From NCBI RefSeq assembly GCF_036417845.1, contig NC_089980.1, positions 133,202,516 to 133,266,515 on the forward strand: a stretch of DNA of 64,000 nt. The letters are read 5' to 3'. The DNA is from Apteryx mantelli (lineage: Eukaryota > Chordata > Aves > Apterygiformes > Apterygidae). Below the pieces are notes generated by a model, which made no database searches, was not told where the DNA came from, and saw only the letters and a list, made by a program, of their open reading frames with translations. A program made the position numbers and the translations under genes. Positions 9,313-23,035 of the stretch are shown here, one piece after another; within the stretch, counting starts at the first letter, position 1, and the number at the start of each line of letters is the position of its first letter.

Positions 9313-12300
9313 GTCAGTGAAGCAACAGATGGATTTCTGGAAACCATTTTCAAGGATGTCCTAACTCTTTGTAAAAAGGCATGATGATCAAAGTCTTCTA
9401 TCAAACCAATATCTTACTGAATGGTTTTTCTGTCTGTTGTATTTCCTTGCTGCATCCGAAGTAGAATACAGAAACTGCTATAGCTGCATATGTCAACAGT
9501 TCCTATGAAACTGAACTTAAGCACGTGTTTCAGATGAACTGACTCCATATGCAGATGTAAAATATTGATAAAGGGTTCAGTGTACCTATGCAACCTTTTG
9601 TCCTTCATAAGGTAGCAGTTCACAGTAGCATGGTTCAGGCTATCTGTCTTCTGGGGTGACCATCAAAAGCTTGGAGCAGAACAGGACAATACTGAGCAGT
9701 CTTGTTCCTCCTTCTAAAACAACTTGTTCCTCCTTTTCAAAACTGTGGGGAGTTGCAGATGCTTGGACCTCTGAAAGTCAGAGTGCTGTCATTCACAGGC
9801 TGTCCATATTATGCGTTCTGTGAGTGTAAATGTCTATAGGAATAACTGGGTGCAAGAGCATGGGGCTCTCATTCTTGTAGATGCTGAGAGCAGAGCCAAA
9901 GTAGCAAAGTATCCTACACAGAACCTTTGTAAAGATCTGAACGCTGGATAAAGATCCTGGTCTTTGCATCATGCTGTTTAATACAAGATCATTAGTGAAG
10001 AAAACGTTGCTGTTCATGAACTGCTAAGAGATGAGGCACTGCTAACCTTTTATATAAAAGCTGAAATTGGAGAAGTCGCAAGAACGTTTTAGGTGGTGTT
10101 GATTTCATCCAAATATTTAGTGCGGTGTGGAGTGAAAATACAGTGGTATGATTTTATTATAACTCTTCTGTAATACATCTGTCAACAATAAACAGTCTTT
10201 CTCCCAGAGCCCACAGCATGGGTCTGATAATGTACTTGGACTGATTCAGCACATGTTTCAAAGCTTTGGAGCTTTCATGACATGGGAGTTTTGTAACACA
10301 GGCATCTGGAATGGCCATGAATATTCATGATTATTTCAGTTATAACTGTCAAATGCAAACTAAGGGCCCTACCCTATGAGATGCTGAGAACTCTCAGTTT
10401 CTACTGACATCTGAAAACATTGTTGACCATTTTTCACTTTTAGGTTCAGCTGTTAAAACAAAGCACTCAGTGTTCCTGGAAACCATTTCATTTTGTTGCT
10501 TGTCTTATTGCTGGAAAAAGATACTTTAGAGCAAGCAACTGAAGGAGCTCAATTTGTTTAGGTTATCAAAAAAGATTGATAGGTTCTTTGCTTAGAACGT
10601 GTAAGTATCTTCATGGAGAGCAAATAAAACTGGAGGGCTTTCAATTAAAGCAATAAAATCATAACAATAGCCAACTGGAGATTACATCCTGAGAAATTCC
10701 AATAGAAACAGGTTGCTATTTTCAAACAACTAGGGCTGTTAATTGTCGAAGCTACACGTGGAACCGAAGGATTTGGCATTTCTTGACGCCTTCAGTACTG
10801 AATGTCTAGAAGATATGGACATTATGGGATTTAATAAAGGGATACCCAGGTAATATTCTTGCTGTATTGGGAGTCTTGTTAGATAAGGTACTCTCGCTTT
10901 ATGCCTTTAATTATTAATCTATGAGAAGTTGGGAGGTATGCTGTTTAGCGGTCTGACATTCTTGTCACTTTTCCTTTAATCTAGATGCTGAAGTTTTAGA
11001 CAACTAAACTTAGTATAACTGAAGTTTCTTAGAATGAGGCTTGCTGAGATTTTACTGGTTGACAGTATCTTGGTCTTATGTGTACTAGCTGAAAGTTATC
11101 ATAATCCTGTTAATTTGGGTATTTCTTGCTTTAAAATGATTAAAGTTAGGGTAAAGAAAGGAAATTTTGTCATAAAGTAAAGATTAACCTTGAAAATCAA
11201 GACTTTTGTTGCCTTTATCCTCTGTCATTATATAAACGTTGCTGCTTATGCTTTATATGATCGTTTATCAAAGCAAGTAACCCGTGTTATCAAGTCACAT
11301 GGCTCACGTGAATACAGATGGTGCATGCAATGACAAGTGGCAATTTTAATTAAAGAACGAATACAGAAAAGTATTGCTGTCATTAAGCATCACAGATTCG
11401 GGACCAGAGGTATTTGGGGAGTTGATGAAATTGGTGATCTCTCTTTTTCATAATCTTCCATTCCTGTGGCTGTAGAGCTGAGATCATTGCTTGGAGGGCT
11501 TCAGTTTTCAGTGGAGAATGGAGCACAAAGTAGTGCTGAGATCTTTCCTAACTCCACAGAGTGCAGAATCTCTTACCTCATACAACCCCTTTTCTTGCTC
11601 AGTTCTTTGCTGGAGACGTTTTTCCCCTGGGAATAGGGAGGGAGCAGGACAGGACACAGAGCAGGCCACAAGACTAGTGTCACGCATGTCACGATGTGAG
11701 TATCTCGGTGCTGGTCTCATTTGACATCACATATCTTTTGAGTTGTGTCCCTAAAACTATTTCTCTCTTCCCTGAAGGTAACATGCAAGGGTTGTAAACC
11801 GGCAGTGCACTTCATGGAATGATTTGAATCCCTCTGATTTTCACTTGGATGAACTTTTAAGTGTGATTGAGCTTGCCCTGAAGCTTCATCACTAGGCACA
11901 GGAGTGAAGTCTGGATCTTTGAGCTGAATGGCACTTTCTTTGCTTTTGGGAGCAGGGCAGAGGAAAGGAGAACTCATATAACTCATATTTCTGACTGACA
12001 AAATCCACATAAACTATATTTAATTATTTTATAGTACTAATATATGTAACACTTTCATTTTTATACCTTATTTTACCTGTGATATTTTATACCCTCCAGC
12101 AGGTGCTGCTGCATCCTGCTAATGTTTTCTCTGAGGAGGAAAAAAAAATCCAGGCAGTCATTTAATTTAATACTATGTACTGTACTTTGCTCTTGGTTTT
12201 GCTCTGAAGGAGTCATGAGTGGGTCTGTATTATTTTCTTCTTTAAGTGATTTGCCAGCAGAGAGAGTAAGGAAGGAGTTTTTACGATGTCAGAATATTAA

Positions 12301-14909
12301 TCCTGCTAGCGTATACAAGTTTTCAAGATCAGTGGCAGTTGCTTATCAAGGCCATGCTCAGAGGAAGTTGAACAGATACAGATAGAAATGCATTTGTATT
12401 TCTACAAAATAGGAAGAAATGCAAGTGTTTTCTTAAAATAGAAATATTTACTAAAAATGTAAAGTTATAAAAGTTTCTAATAGGTTCCTCTGTTTTTCCA
12501 TTTCCTTGACCTTTGTGTCTCTTTAGCGTAGTAACAAGTGGTAGACTCTGTGTACTGAAAAACAAAAAGCACAGTGAAACTTGTAGATCTGTGGACTGAG
12601 ACAGCTTTACTGGGGCAGCACTTTCCAAGCTCGGAGATGTGCATGGAAAAGGTGCTTCAGCCTCAAAAATCCTTAAAGTTATTATTAAAAGAAAGGTGTT
12701 TTTCCTTGCTGGCAGCTTTGAGGAGCTGTCTCTTTCCATTGTCATTTGTTTTTCTCTGAGTCACGACTTGAATTTTGGAAGCTAATGGTGGATTAGCAGT
12801 GGTTGGAGAGCCCCCTGTTGAGTGGAAGGTTCATATGAGAGAGGATCTCCATTTTTCCATGAAGTTTCTCTCTCTCGGGCCGTGCAGAGCTGTGCCTACT
12901 GTATGTAGGGAATGACTGCAGGCTCTAAGTGGCAAAAGCTCCCTTAAAGCCTATCGCTTGCCATACTATTATGCAGGAGCTCCCACAGTGCTGCTCTGCA
13001 CAACTGTTTACTCTGGATTGCTCTTCCTTATACTGCGTAGTTTCACTCTGTCCATTATCTGGGACTTTCATATTCTCAGAGAAGGGAACTGGATTTGTCC
13101 AGGAAAGTGTTCTCGGGCTTCCAGGTTTCTACTGGGAGCTTTGCAGAAAGGGAATCCCATAAAATCCCAGTTTAGACAACAGGCAGAGTTTTGTAACAGA
13201 ATTTTGTCCCTAATACTTTTCACTTAGTAGCAAAAATCTTTCAACCAGAATTTTACTTTTGTGGTTATCTTTGTGTTTTATGTAAAGCAGCAGCTTCTTG
13301 TGGCGAATCATTGTTCGGGAAGCTTGTATTAAAAAAATAAGTCTGTAAGTTTGGATAATGCAGCAAACATCATGTCAGTGGTAATTTAGGCTCATGTTTT
13401 TAAGCCAGTCTTATCATTAGCCTAATAGTTGATTTTGACTGCTGGAAGTTTGTAATTCAGGTCACATACTGTACACTTCAAAATCTCTTACTTAGCATTT
13501 CCATTTTAAGAATTGTGCCTGGGTTTCATATGCAAAATGTGAAGATATATCATCTGTGTTGGGCAAGATTATGTGGGTAATAATACTTGAAATTAGGCCT
13601 CAGCTATATATCCTTGAAGTCCTGTTTTAGGGAGTTAGTCCTGGAAGTTATAAGGATTTTAAATGAACCTTCATCTCAACGTGATGGGTCAGGAGGAAAA
13701 AAATATCCTTTTGGCTCAAAAATGAGAGGTTAAGCCTGATTAAAATCTAAGCATTTCAGTAATAATCTGCATAAAGCAGGTGCAGTAAGCATATAGATAA
13801 AAGTCTTTAGTCAGTAGGATCTGAAGTTCTCATAATTTTGCTAAATTCAGATCTAGATCTTTAATCAGTTTCAGCTCCTTTGATTTCAGAGGCTCTGACC
13901 TCTGTGTGTATCTGTCTTTTTAGAGGGCAGTTCATCTTATCCCAAACCTCGTGGTATTTGTCTACTTCAGATTCTTTGCAGATTCCTCTCTCTCTCCATT
14001 CTTTAGTGAAAAGGAACTATATGGACAAGAGGGCTAACCCTTAGATTTCTAAAGTCAGGTGGAATCGGCCCATCTTTGGAAACCTGGGTATTTCTCTTGC
14101 AATAAACAGATATATAACCTATACTTGAATGTAAGTAATGGATATATTAAACTGTAAGTATATGTAAACACTTGTTCAGTGCTTTCTTCTCCTAGATTCC
14201 AAGGCATCTCATAAGACTTTTTACAGTTTTGGCCATACTTTACAGATGCGAGGATGAAGGCATTAAGGGTGAAGTGAGTGGTTCAAGGTCCAGAAATGAA
14301 CCAGTGGCAATACTGGAAAGAGTGCAAGTTTGATATCTTTTTCTCGTGGATATACCACTTTTAATTTTTTTTATTTGCATTTTTTATAAATGACCGTTCA
14401 TTATTTTGTAAGGAGCCACTGAAACATTGCAGGTTGTTTGTCCTGTTGATGCAATTTTGCCTTTCTTTTCCTTGAAGCTAGGCTTTTGTGTGTTGTGAAG
14501 ATGAATATGATGAAGTCTACATTTCCACCTCTATATACAAAATGTACTCAAAATTTCCAGTAAAACTACTTTTAACTTCCTGTGAAAGACTGTATATTTT
14601 TTTACTGTAGCTTTCTAGTATTGATAGGTGCTTCAGCCATGTTCCACTATACTTGGCCAGGTTTTATCTGGAAGAACAAAAAGTGTTTACAGATGCTAAG
14701 ATATAGTTACCAGTAGTCTGATCAAGAAAGGGGTTAAAAGTGAGACAGCCTTATCTCTTACTTCAGCGGAAGTATAGTTGTTGATTTAAAGCTCTCTGTA
14801 AATGATTGTTGGAGATCTGTCATGTGTAGCAGTGCATTGAAAAAGCATACCACTAACTCTGCTTCCTCCTAAAGAGTGTTTATCTGTCAACATCTCACTT
14901 TAATTGTAG
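9313..14909. other. DNA upstream of the CLIC5B exon (intergenic or 5' intron)
   Basis: AT-rich, with no recognisable coding segment and no clear TE. The several short open frames between 11490 and 13230 lack homology that I can recognise and look like chance. Confidence 0.5.
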
Positions 14910-14955
14910 TCTTTTGAGGTACCAGAAGGCAGGCAAAACTAACCAGCCAGCAATC
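14910..14955 (+). other. CLIC5: CLIC5B 5' UTR next to a possible acceptor
   Basis: An acceptor-like CTCACTTTAATTGTAG ends at 14909. If used, this exon is not the first and an upstream 5' UTR exon must exist. If not used, the UTR simply extends left; no TATA box is obvious. Confidence 0.4.
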
Positions 14956-15447
14956 ATGGAAAATAAGGACTTTACAAATGTTTATCAAAATGTTAACACC
15001 AATATCTATGAAATTCCAGAGTCTGAGGAGGACAAAGAGAATCACCTTTATGATCATGTCCATGAAGATCTAGCATCTCCTTCTTCTACGACTACCAATG
15101 CAGAGAGCATGGACTTTGGTCAAGAGAGCCCAGAAGACAGCCGCAGTAATTCTGTGGTGTCTCAGCATGGGCTCGATGGAGAGGATGGTTCTTCTTCATC
15201 TCACCACGGTGCTGAAGAAGACTACCAATACCAAGAGGAGATGGATCTGATGAGCCCAAGTCAGGAAGATAAACATGTAGGGGGCATGATGTTTGAGAAT
15301 GGCATGCTTTCTCCTACAGGTTTCCAGCTGCGTCGGAGCCAGAGCACTTCTTCCAACTCCCCGACTTCCATCAACTTCCCCCTGAACAATAACTTGGGAG
15401 AAACGGACAACTTTCAGGAGGACGGTGAGATACACATGTTTGTAAAG
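14956..15447 (+). CDS. CLIC5: CLIC5B-specific first coding exon
   Basis: Encodes the 164-residue N-terminal extension of the long CLIC5 isoform. It starts at an ATG in strong context (A at -3, G at +4), opens MENKDFTNVYQNV, and ends GEIHMFVK before the AAG|GTAAGA donor, phase 0. Human CLIC5B (from memory) has the same plan: an acidic, Tyr-rich extension with NIYEIP- and LYDHVHE-like motifs, and a closing hydrophobic FVK matching the CLIC5A exon end. The middle is Ser/Asp/Glu-rich and looks disordered. Tyrosines in acidic settings (Y-E-I-P, Y-D-H-V) could be phosphorylation/SH2 sites; that is inference. It splices over the CLIC5A exon to the shared exon at 61718. The in-frame reading extends upstream without ATG, so 14956 is the best start. 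Confidence 0.92.
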
Positions 15448-17712
15448 GTAAGAGTTTGCGTGCTTCTATGAATACACTAGATTTAAACCCCAAATCAATC
15501 CGTGTGTCCTCCAGACTGGTAAAATACAGCTACCCCCAGGGGAGCTTTGTTGCCAACTCTGGTGCCTGCGTGCTGCAGTAGACTGAGCTGGTCACTTATC
15601 TCTTGTGTGCCTTAAGGCACAGAGAGAGGAGGCTGTGTGGTGTGGAGATGCCTGGGATTTCTTTAACTCAGCTGGAAGTATACTGAAAGTATTCTAGTTG
15701 TCACTGCAGCTCATTTATTTTTTTGTAAAATCACCTTGCTGCTACAGCTAGACTACTTCTGCTACCTGAACTGGTTTAATTACAGCTAGTTCAAGTATTT
15801 CTCTGTTTCACTTTCTGTCTAGCAGGTAGTAGATCAAATGTGATAGTTATTAATACTGTGAAGAAAACCAAATATAGTTTAAATAGTGGCAATGAAATCT
15901 CCTTATATGTTCATCCTTGAAAGAGATCTTTCTTTTATTTCTTTCAATATTTAGATTAATATATGTCTGTGATAGATTATAACCATGTATTTCAAATTAA
16001 TTTCAAGTTAGATACAAGTTCCTGAAGGACTGTTTCACACTTTCTCTAACCTCATGAAATATCACTTAAGTTCCTAAACCATAAAACACCTGTGTTCTTA
16101 AATAAATGTTATACTTCCCTTCATGAAAGTTCTTGTATTCAACCATTCTCAATATTTATAAAGCTGTAAGACAAACTTGACAGTTTCTCCTTTTAATTAC
16201 ATAAGATAAAAATTTTCAAGTTCTTGTCTCCCTTGATTAGGACCTTACACTCTAAGTACTGTAATTTCAGTAGAGGTGTTGTGCAGCCTGCCACTTTCAA
16301 CACAAATAAGATTATCAGAATCTGTTCCTCAATTCCATAGATGCTTTGAAAGCAGAATAAGAGATTTTCTTATCACGTATAGTGAGAAGTGTTTTCCGCA
16401 AAGTTTGTGTTTGATTAAGTTTATTTGAGCAACAGCACACTAAAAACTTTGCATTGGCGTGAGATGCTGATTATCTTGTATGAGCTAGGTCAGATAAAAT
16501 GGCTTGGTGGACTCTTCTAACTTCATTTAGTTTCTGTTATAAATACTGTATGTCTTGGAAAACTGAGTTAAGTAAAATGTTTACTTACTCCACTATCCAC
16601 ATTTACTTACAGGATAAAGAAGATCACTTCTATAAATAGCAACATAATCTTGAAATTCTTTTGAATGCATTATAAAAGTTATGATTTGAACACTTCTCTT
16701 TTGTCATGTTTCTCTGACTTCCTGTAGATGAAAAATTAATGATACTCCTCCTTCAGTTATCCCTTCTCTATATGTGACAATACTTTGATTGTGTCGTAAT
16801 TTTTGCACAAAGATATAACATTTAAATTACTGATAGATTAAAAAAACACACACACAAAAATGGCCATTAGATCATTTAGCCTTACTTTGCATAATACAAA
16901 CCATAAAACTTCACCCGTTTATCTTAATTTCTATATAACTGCAGCAAGTCTTCTGAAAAGGTGTGTATCCTTCAGGAGAAGGAGTATCTACTAATTGCTT
17001 GGCTATGAATCATTCTGGGTCCACACTTGTTACCACAAAGGGATTTTGCTACTGATTTCTGTGGAACTGGGCTATGGAAGCTATGTGCATTTGGCTTTTT
17101 TGTTATCTGCCTACAACTTAAATTGTATTAGTCTTAGAAGTGACAGCTGCCCTTTCTTTAACTGAATTTGTGACTAGGTCCAGGTAGTTGATTAAAAAAA
17201 AAAAGTTAGTAATATGGGAAAAGTAAGATCTATGGTGTTGGTACTAATTCATACCTCTGCTTTTAGCCCTGCCTACATGTTTTAAAAGTTGCTGCAATTG
17301 AATATATACTGTTCGTTGGCAGCTTCATGGCGTTAGTTACTTGAATGTTGTGTTTTGGCTTTGAAATCATTCCTCGTTCTAATAAATCATATTTATTCCT
17401 TTTTCTTTTACCTTCCTTTTGTTTCAAGATAATTGTGTTCTCTCTTTCTGTGCATGAGAAAAAGAAAAATGCATGCAGATACTTCTATTCAGCCAGAGAT
17501 GTTGTGGTTAATTTACATTTCTGGAAAGTGAGAAGAAGGGCAGCTTGAAAATAGTTTGCCTGTAAAAGGGTTGAGGAAGTTCTTTTCCTTGCTTTTGTTG
17601 TGCAGAAGAAGCTGAGTGTCTGACAGAGGAGCTTATCAGCTGGTATAGAGAGGAACACACACTTTGGACTCTGTTCATTTACTTAAAAATAACTGCTTAG
17701 TCCCATTTGCAG

Positions 17713-17750
17713 TTGAGATCCAAGATGTCCCTTGAGATCCAAGACGTCCC
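17713..17750 (+). repeat. Tandem duplication, 19-bp unit x2
   Basis: TTGAGATCCAAGATGTCCC is followed directly by the same unit with one T-to-C change. Confidence 0.9.
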
Positions 17751-18239
17751 TACCTGGCTGGGGGATGAGACATGAGGCTTTCACGTGACCCATACCCTGA
17801 TCCTCATCCAGCAGGAGCTGGAGGCTAGGTGGGCTAGGCTAGGACTTCCTAACCTGTCACTAGACACTTCTGTATGGGTGACTGAATTGAGCTCTTTATG
17901 GCTGTGTTATTCTTTGGGAAGTTTCTGGACTTTTGTTTCTGGATGTTTATTTTTCTTTTGTCCTTTCTGGTATCAAAGCAATAAGCATTAACACCATGGA
18001 GTGCAGAGCCAGATTTGCTATCCTTAATTATCTAGAGAGCAAAAGTCAGCCTATAAAACAGAAGGTATGACAGTAATATATAACAAGAATTGTGAAATAA
18101 AAGGTGAGGGCTGTCACTTCTTTGCGTGCATGAGCCTAGCCTTTCAGTGGTGCCAATGACCAGAATTAATAGACAGTCTCTTTCTATTATGATCTCCTGT
18201 CCACCTGAGGCCAGTGTTGCCATGTAGGGATAGATTATA

Positions 18240-18718
18240 GAGCAAGTCCAATGTCAGAAATGCTGAAGAGCAAGTCCAGCGAAGGGCCACAAAGATGATT
18301 AGGGGACTGGAGCATCTCTCTTATGAGGAAAGGCTGAGAGAGCTTGGCCTGTTTAGCTTGGAGAAGAGAAGGCTGAGAGGAGATCTTATCAATGTGTACA
18401 AGTATCTGAAGGGAGGGTGTCGAGAGGATGGGGCCAGACTCTTTTCAGTGGTGCCCAGCGACAGGACGCGAGGCAATGGGCACAAACTGAAACACAGACA
18501 CTTCCATCTTAACATGAGGAAAAACTTTTTCACTGTGAGGGTGACAGAGCGCTGGAACAGGTTGCCCCAAGAGGTGGTGGAGTCTCCTTCTCTGGAGATA
18601 TTCAAAATGCGCCTGGATGCAATCCTGTGCAATGTGCTCTAGGTGACCCTGCTTGAGCAGGGGGGTTGGACTAGATGATCTCCAGAGGTCCCTTCCAACC
18701 TCAGTGATTCTGTGAAAT
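18240..18718 (+). mobile_element. CR1 LINE, 5'-truncated 3' end
   Basis: Non-LTR retrotransposon fragment on the plus strand. The reading frame at 18295-18642 matches the conserved C-terminal end of CR1 ORF2 ([21 protein letters not shown], then RNGHKL-type and [19 protein letters not shown] motifs) and stops near 18642. The 3' UTR follows, with GGTTGGACTAGATGATCTCC, CCCTTCCAACCT and the ATTCTGTGA tail. Most of ORF2, including the catalytic reverse transcriptase core, is missing, so it cannot move by itself. Its good preservation makes it one of the younger copies here. Confidence 0.95.
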
Positions 18719-20183
18719 AAGATACAAATCGAACTTATATGCATTCTGTCCTGAGCCCTGACTTGTTTCCCATCTTCTGTTCAGGGCTTTATTCCCCCTG
18801 TGGCTCGCCTCTATTTCATAGCTGGACTCTGCTACCTCTCCTGTTCCTTCCACAATTTGCACTTTTTCTCCTTTTGGCTGACTCTGCCTACCTGGTTTCT
18901 AGCTAGCCAAAGCTGCCTGGTCCTGAAACTTATTCTCCCACTACAGTCTGCTCCCCCTGACTATGCTCCGCTTTCTTTACAGTGACTGCATTCCTTTCCC
19001 CTCGTTGGGTCTTGTCTTCACTTTGGCTCTCCTTGCTTGTTCTTCATTCCCATGCCTGCCTTCTGGCTGTGGAGCCCGTACTTGTTCCTCTGGGGCAGTG
19101 AAGTATTGCTTCATCTGTGTCAGGTTTCTTGTGGGACTGTTTTGAAATTGTGACCATCCTCTCCTGGATTTGCTCTCTTTTGCAGACATCAACAATGGCA
19201 GCAGGACCTTTTGCTGTGGACAACTCTGCCACTGCTTACTCCTTCCTTTGGTTTTAGTACTAATAAGTCTCTGAGTGGCTGGAAGTGTCAGTGTCTGATA
19301 GAGGTGGCTGCTGATTGAAAGCCACAGAGAAGTGGGAAGTCAAAACGGCAGCTAACTTGCAGTGTAGTTGCCTAGTTGCAATGCGTTGCCTAGAATAGAA
19401 ATTTAGCTCTAGTACTCTAGTGAAATTTGTAAGTGCTGTTGCCTTGCGACCACAGTGTCGCTCAGACTGGATGATCTTTTATGCGGTTCATTCTTTGTTA
19501 TTTGGCACCAAGAAAATATTTAAATCACAAACTCATCTGTCACTGAGTCTCAGTGCTCTGTAGCTATGCCATCATCAATGGACTATTTCTGGAGGTACCT
19601 AAAGTAAAGAATTTGGGCTCTCTATTTAACAAAGAATTCACTGTACCTTTAATAGCAGAATACAGCAGGCACCAACATGGAAACATTTGTGTGAATCCAA
19701 CCTGTCCAGACTTGTCACAGCCACCTTTATGCCCATTTACATTGTACCTTCTTCAAACAAAAGCCTTTGAAACGTGAACAGAAATATGACCAATATGTTA
19801 CTTAGTGCATAGGGCAGCTTGACCTGGTTGCAACTCTTGTTCAGATGTCCAGCTTTTTCAGTTGTGTATTGTATTTCCTTGTTTAGTAATGTTTGTTCTT
19901 CAAGCTGAATTTCTTGAACATTTTATTATTTTTCTGTTAATTAAAGAATTTTCCTTCCATTTTTCTTTTAAGGACATGATTGTCCTTCTCTTTTACTCAT
20001 AAGCCTGAGACAAGCTACAGATTATATCTTCTGCATATACATTTCTACCATAGGAACACAGCTCCCCAAAAGAAAGATGTCTTACCTCTAGCAGTGAACA
20101 TTTTGGTTTATGCAAAGACTGTAAATTTAATAGAGTCGTTTTGCATCGTGAACATGCATGCTGTATCACTGCACTGTGGTCTA

Positions 20184-20556
20184 AGAATCACAGAATTATT
20201 GAGGTTGGAAGGGACCTCTGGAGATCATCCAGTACAACCTCCCTGCTCAGAGCAGAGTCAACTGCAGCAGGTTTTTCATGGCCATGTCCAGTGGGGTTCT
20301 GAATATCTTCAAGGATGGAGACTCCTCAACATCTGTGGGCAGCTTGTTCCAGTGTCTGACCACTCCCACTGTAAAAAAATGTTTTTTCTTATGTTTAAAT
20401 GGAATTTCCTGTATCTCAATTTGTGCCCATTGCCTCCTGTCCTTTCACTGGATACCAGTGAGAAGAGACTGGCTGCATCTTCTTAACTCCCCCCATCAGG
20501 TATTTGTTCATGCTCATATTATCCCCCTGAGCCCTCTCTTCTCCAGGCTAAATAGA
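20184..20556 (-). mobile_element. CR1 LINE, 3' fragment, reverse orientation
   Basis: Begins with the reverse complement of the CR1 tail (ATCACAGAATTATTGAGGTT) and GGAAGGGACCTCTGGAGATC. It runs through the reverse of the ORF2 C-terminal region (GCAGCTTGTTCCAGTG, TTGTGCCCATTGCC) to CTCTTCTCCAGGCTAAA. Frame-broken and 5'-truncated. Confidence 0.95.
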
Positions 20557-20756
20557 GGTCCATCTGTAATATACCTGCGCTATACTATGTACATAATATG
20601 ACTTTATTGCTCCCTCATAGACCCTATCATGAATAAGAGACTGGTAATCTTTTAGGTCTTAACATCTAAACCTAGTAGCTATGTAACCCTTATGTCTGAG
20701 GAGGAAAACTGGGTTGTAAGTCTCTTTATAGCTTGATTTACGCTTAGCTGAATTTT

Positions 20757-20812
20757 TGTGTGTGTGTGTGTGTCTGTGTGTGTGTGTGTGTGTGTGTGTC
20801 TGTGTGTCTGTG
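20757..20812 (+). repeat. TG dinucleotide microsatellite
   Basis: Almost pure TG repeat with four C interruptions (TGTCTG). Likely length-variable. Confidence 0.95.
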
Positions 20813-22871
20813 TATGCCTGAAAAGATTAGCAAATGGCAATTCCGTAGATAACATGCAGTTCACGGTTCCCAGACTATCAGTCGTGACCAGAATGTGTGC
20901 TTTAGCAGCAGGGCTTAGCAGTTTGCTTAATCTGCTGGATACAAAGGGTAAAAGGTGTTGCTTCTGACCTCTGCTGAATGTGCGCCTTGTTCACGCACTT
21001 TTGCTGCCTCTGGAAAGGTGCATGAATCAATGTGCAGCTGACACTCCTGTGCCACCTTCAGCTTTTGGCTCCAGCAGCGACTATGGCTTGGTATAGCACA
21101 GTAACATAGCAACAGCTTAAAAATACAGAGCTGCATTGTCTAGGAAATTGTTACTCCACAGTGATTGCAGTGATAGCAAATACAATGCAAATATGTAGGT
21201 CGTACTAAGAGAAAACTAAAACAGGATTTATTTATTTCTTTTTCTTATTTTTTTCCTTTTTTGACTCCTTCTTTGATGTTTTGAAAATAACATTTTTATC
21301 CCAGCCTGTTTTGTTCTTTTCTTTTGAAAGATGTCAGTTCCTTTCATTAGGTTTTAGAGGAGAAAAGTAATTGGATTTGTGGATTGATTACTTTCTTGCT
21401 CATAGTGTCACTGACAACTTATCTGTGTAGCAATACTGACAGCTGTTAAATGGTTTCTGTCCAATATAGAGAGATTTATATTAGTTTTAATTGTTTATTG
21501 CAGAAGTACATAAAGGGCAGCTCTACTGAAACTGATGTTTTACTAACACAAAGTAATAGATGGTCCCTGCAGAGCAACTGGTAACAATATATATAAATTA
21601 TTTTGGAATTCTGCAGAAGAAAAGATGCTGGAGAAAGCTGCTTTTCCTCTCTGGTCTTTCTTGATTTGGCCTACCCGACTTAAGGTATCTGTAAGCTATT
21701 ACCTGCATCTCTCCTCGGTATCCAGGCTCCTGTTCCAGCAAAAAAAACCTGTTCTAAGGGTGGGATGAATTGGTGTGTAGAAATACCAATGCCCTCCCAG
21801 AGCTTAGAAACAAAGCCTAGATTACTAGGTTAGACTAGAAGTGAATTCTTGTAACTCCAGACTGACTTTTTCTTCAGGCTATTCAGTTTTCGTCTTTTTC
21901 TTTCAGTGTCCACGCTCAGCAACAGTTGTGTGCAACAGTGAAATAACGCTGTAATGTTGGAGAGTTAAGCTGTTTGTTGGACAGTCTAACTTAATCATCT
22001 TGTACATCTTAGCCTTTTCCAAGAATGGAAACCAGCACTATTTTTTTTAACTTCAGGCAACCTTTATCCTTTCTTTTTTTTTTTAAAACAACAGCCCCCT
22101 TGGATGTTTCTTTTAATTGTATTTGTTTTATAGTTACTTTTTATTTTAGACACCACAGTAGAAGATAAAAACCAAATGAGTTTAGGGGGATTGAATTCCT
22201 AGGTACCAATTCAAAAAAAGCTTAAGATTTTAATTGTGAAAAGAAAATTTACTTGGTTCCTTTGGGTCATAAGAACCTCTACTGAAGGAAAATTTCCGCT
22301 ATTCTATAACTGTGTGTACTGGTATATTTAGAAAGATTTTCCATGTCCTTTTATACACTTAACTGTGGTTGAGAAGGAACACCTAAACATTTTTCTATGT
22401 TAATTGCTATTTTTTGAATACTTACAACTGCTTAGTGACAAGGGTTTTGAACCTGTATGAAACTGCACCGGAGGGACAGTGGGTGGGTGGATGGGTGTTA
22501 ATGTTGGTGCATCTCTGATAATGTTGCTAGACATTTGTGACCTTTGTCAAGATATAGTGATACAATTAGGGAGAGATGAGAAGTAAATTGGTGTGCACAG
22601 GTCTGATTTCAATACAGGTGACGAGTGTTTGAAAGCAGGATTCTGATTCGCAAGTTAACTGAATTTCTGTTGCAGCTTCCATGAAGTTCTCACCTCAAAG
22701 CACTTGCTGAGTCTTAATGAAGTAAAATTCAAGAATACATCTTCTGAGTGAAAAATAGGTTATTTCCCTGCTTATATGGGTATAAAAAATGAGGCATTGA
22801 AAAGTAAAAATCTTTGCACGCTCACTGATAACATAATGTTAATTTTTTTGGTTCCTGGTAATCTGAAGAAA

Positions 22872-23035
22872 ATTTCGTAGGACTGGAGGTGACCTCCTGG
22901 GACATGAAATCAAGTCCTCTGCTGTCACGGGCGGCCTCATCATAGAATACATAATTCATAAGCTGATCAAGGTCTATCTAGAAACTAATCGGCCATTACT
23001 ACTCATTTTAGAAGACTGTTTCAGAATGTCATTAC
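22872..23035 (-). mobile_element. Decayed CR1-like 3' fragment, reverse orientation
   Basis: GGACTGGAGGTGACCTCCTGGGA, AATCAAGTCCTCTGCTGTCA and the spacing that follows resemble the reversed 3' end of old amniote CR1 families. Too diverged for a subfamily call. Confidence 0.5.

Noticed and set aside
18295..18642. 115-codon open frame as a host gene
   Set aside because: It is the C-terminal end of CR1 ORF2, a retrotransposon fragment.
20278..20601. 107-codon open frame
   Set aside because: Antisense reading of a CR1 fragment.
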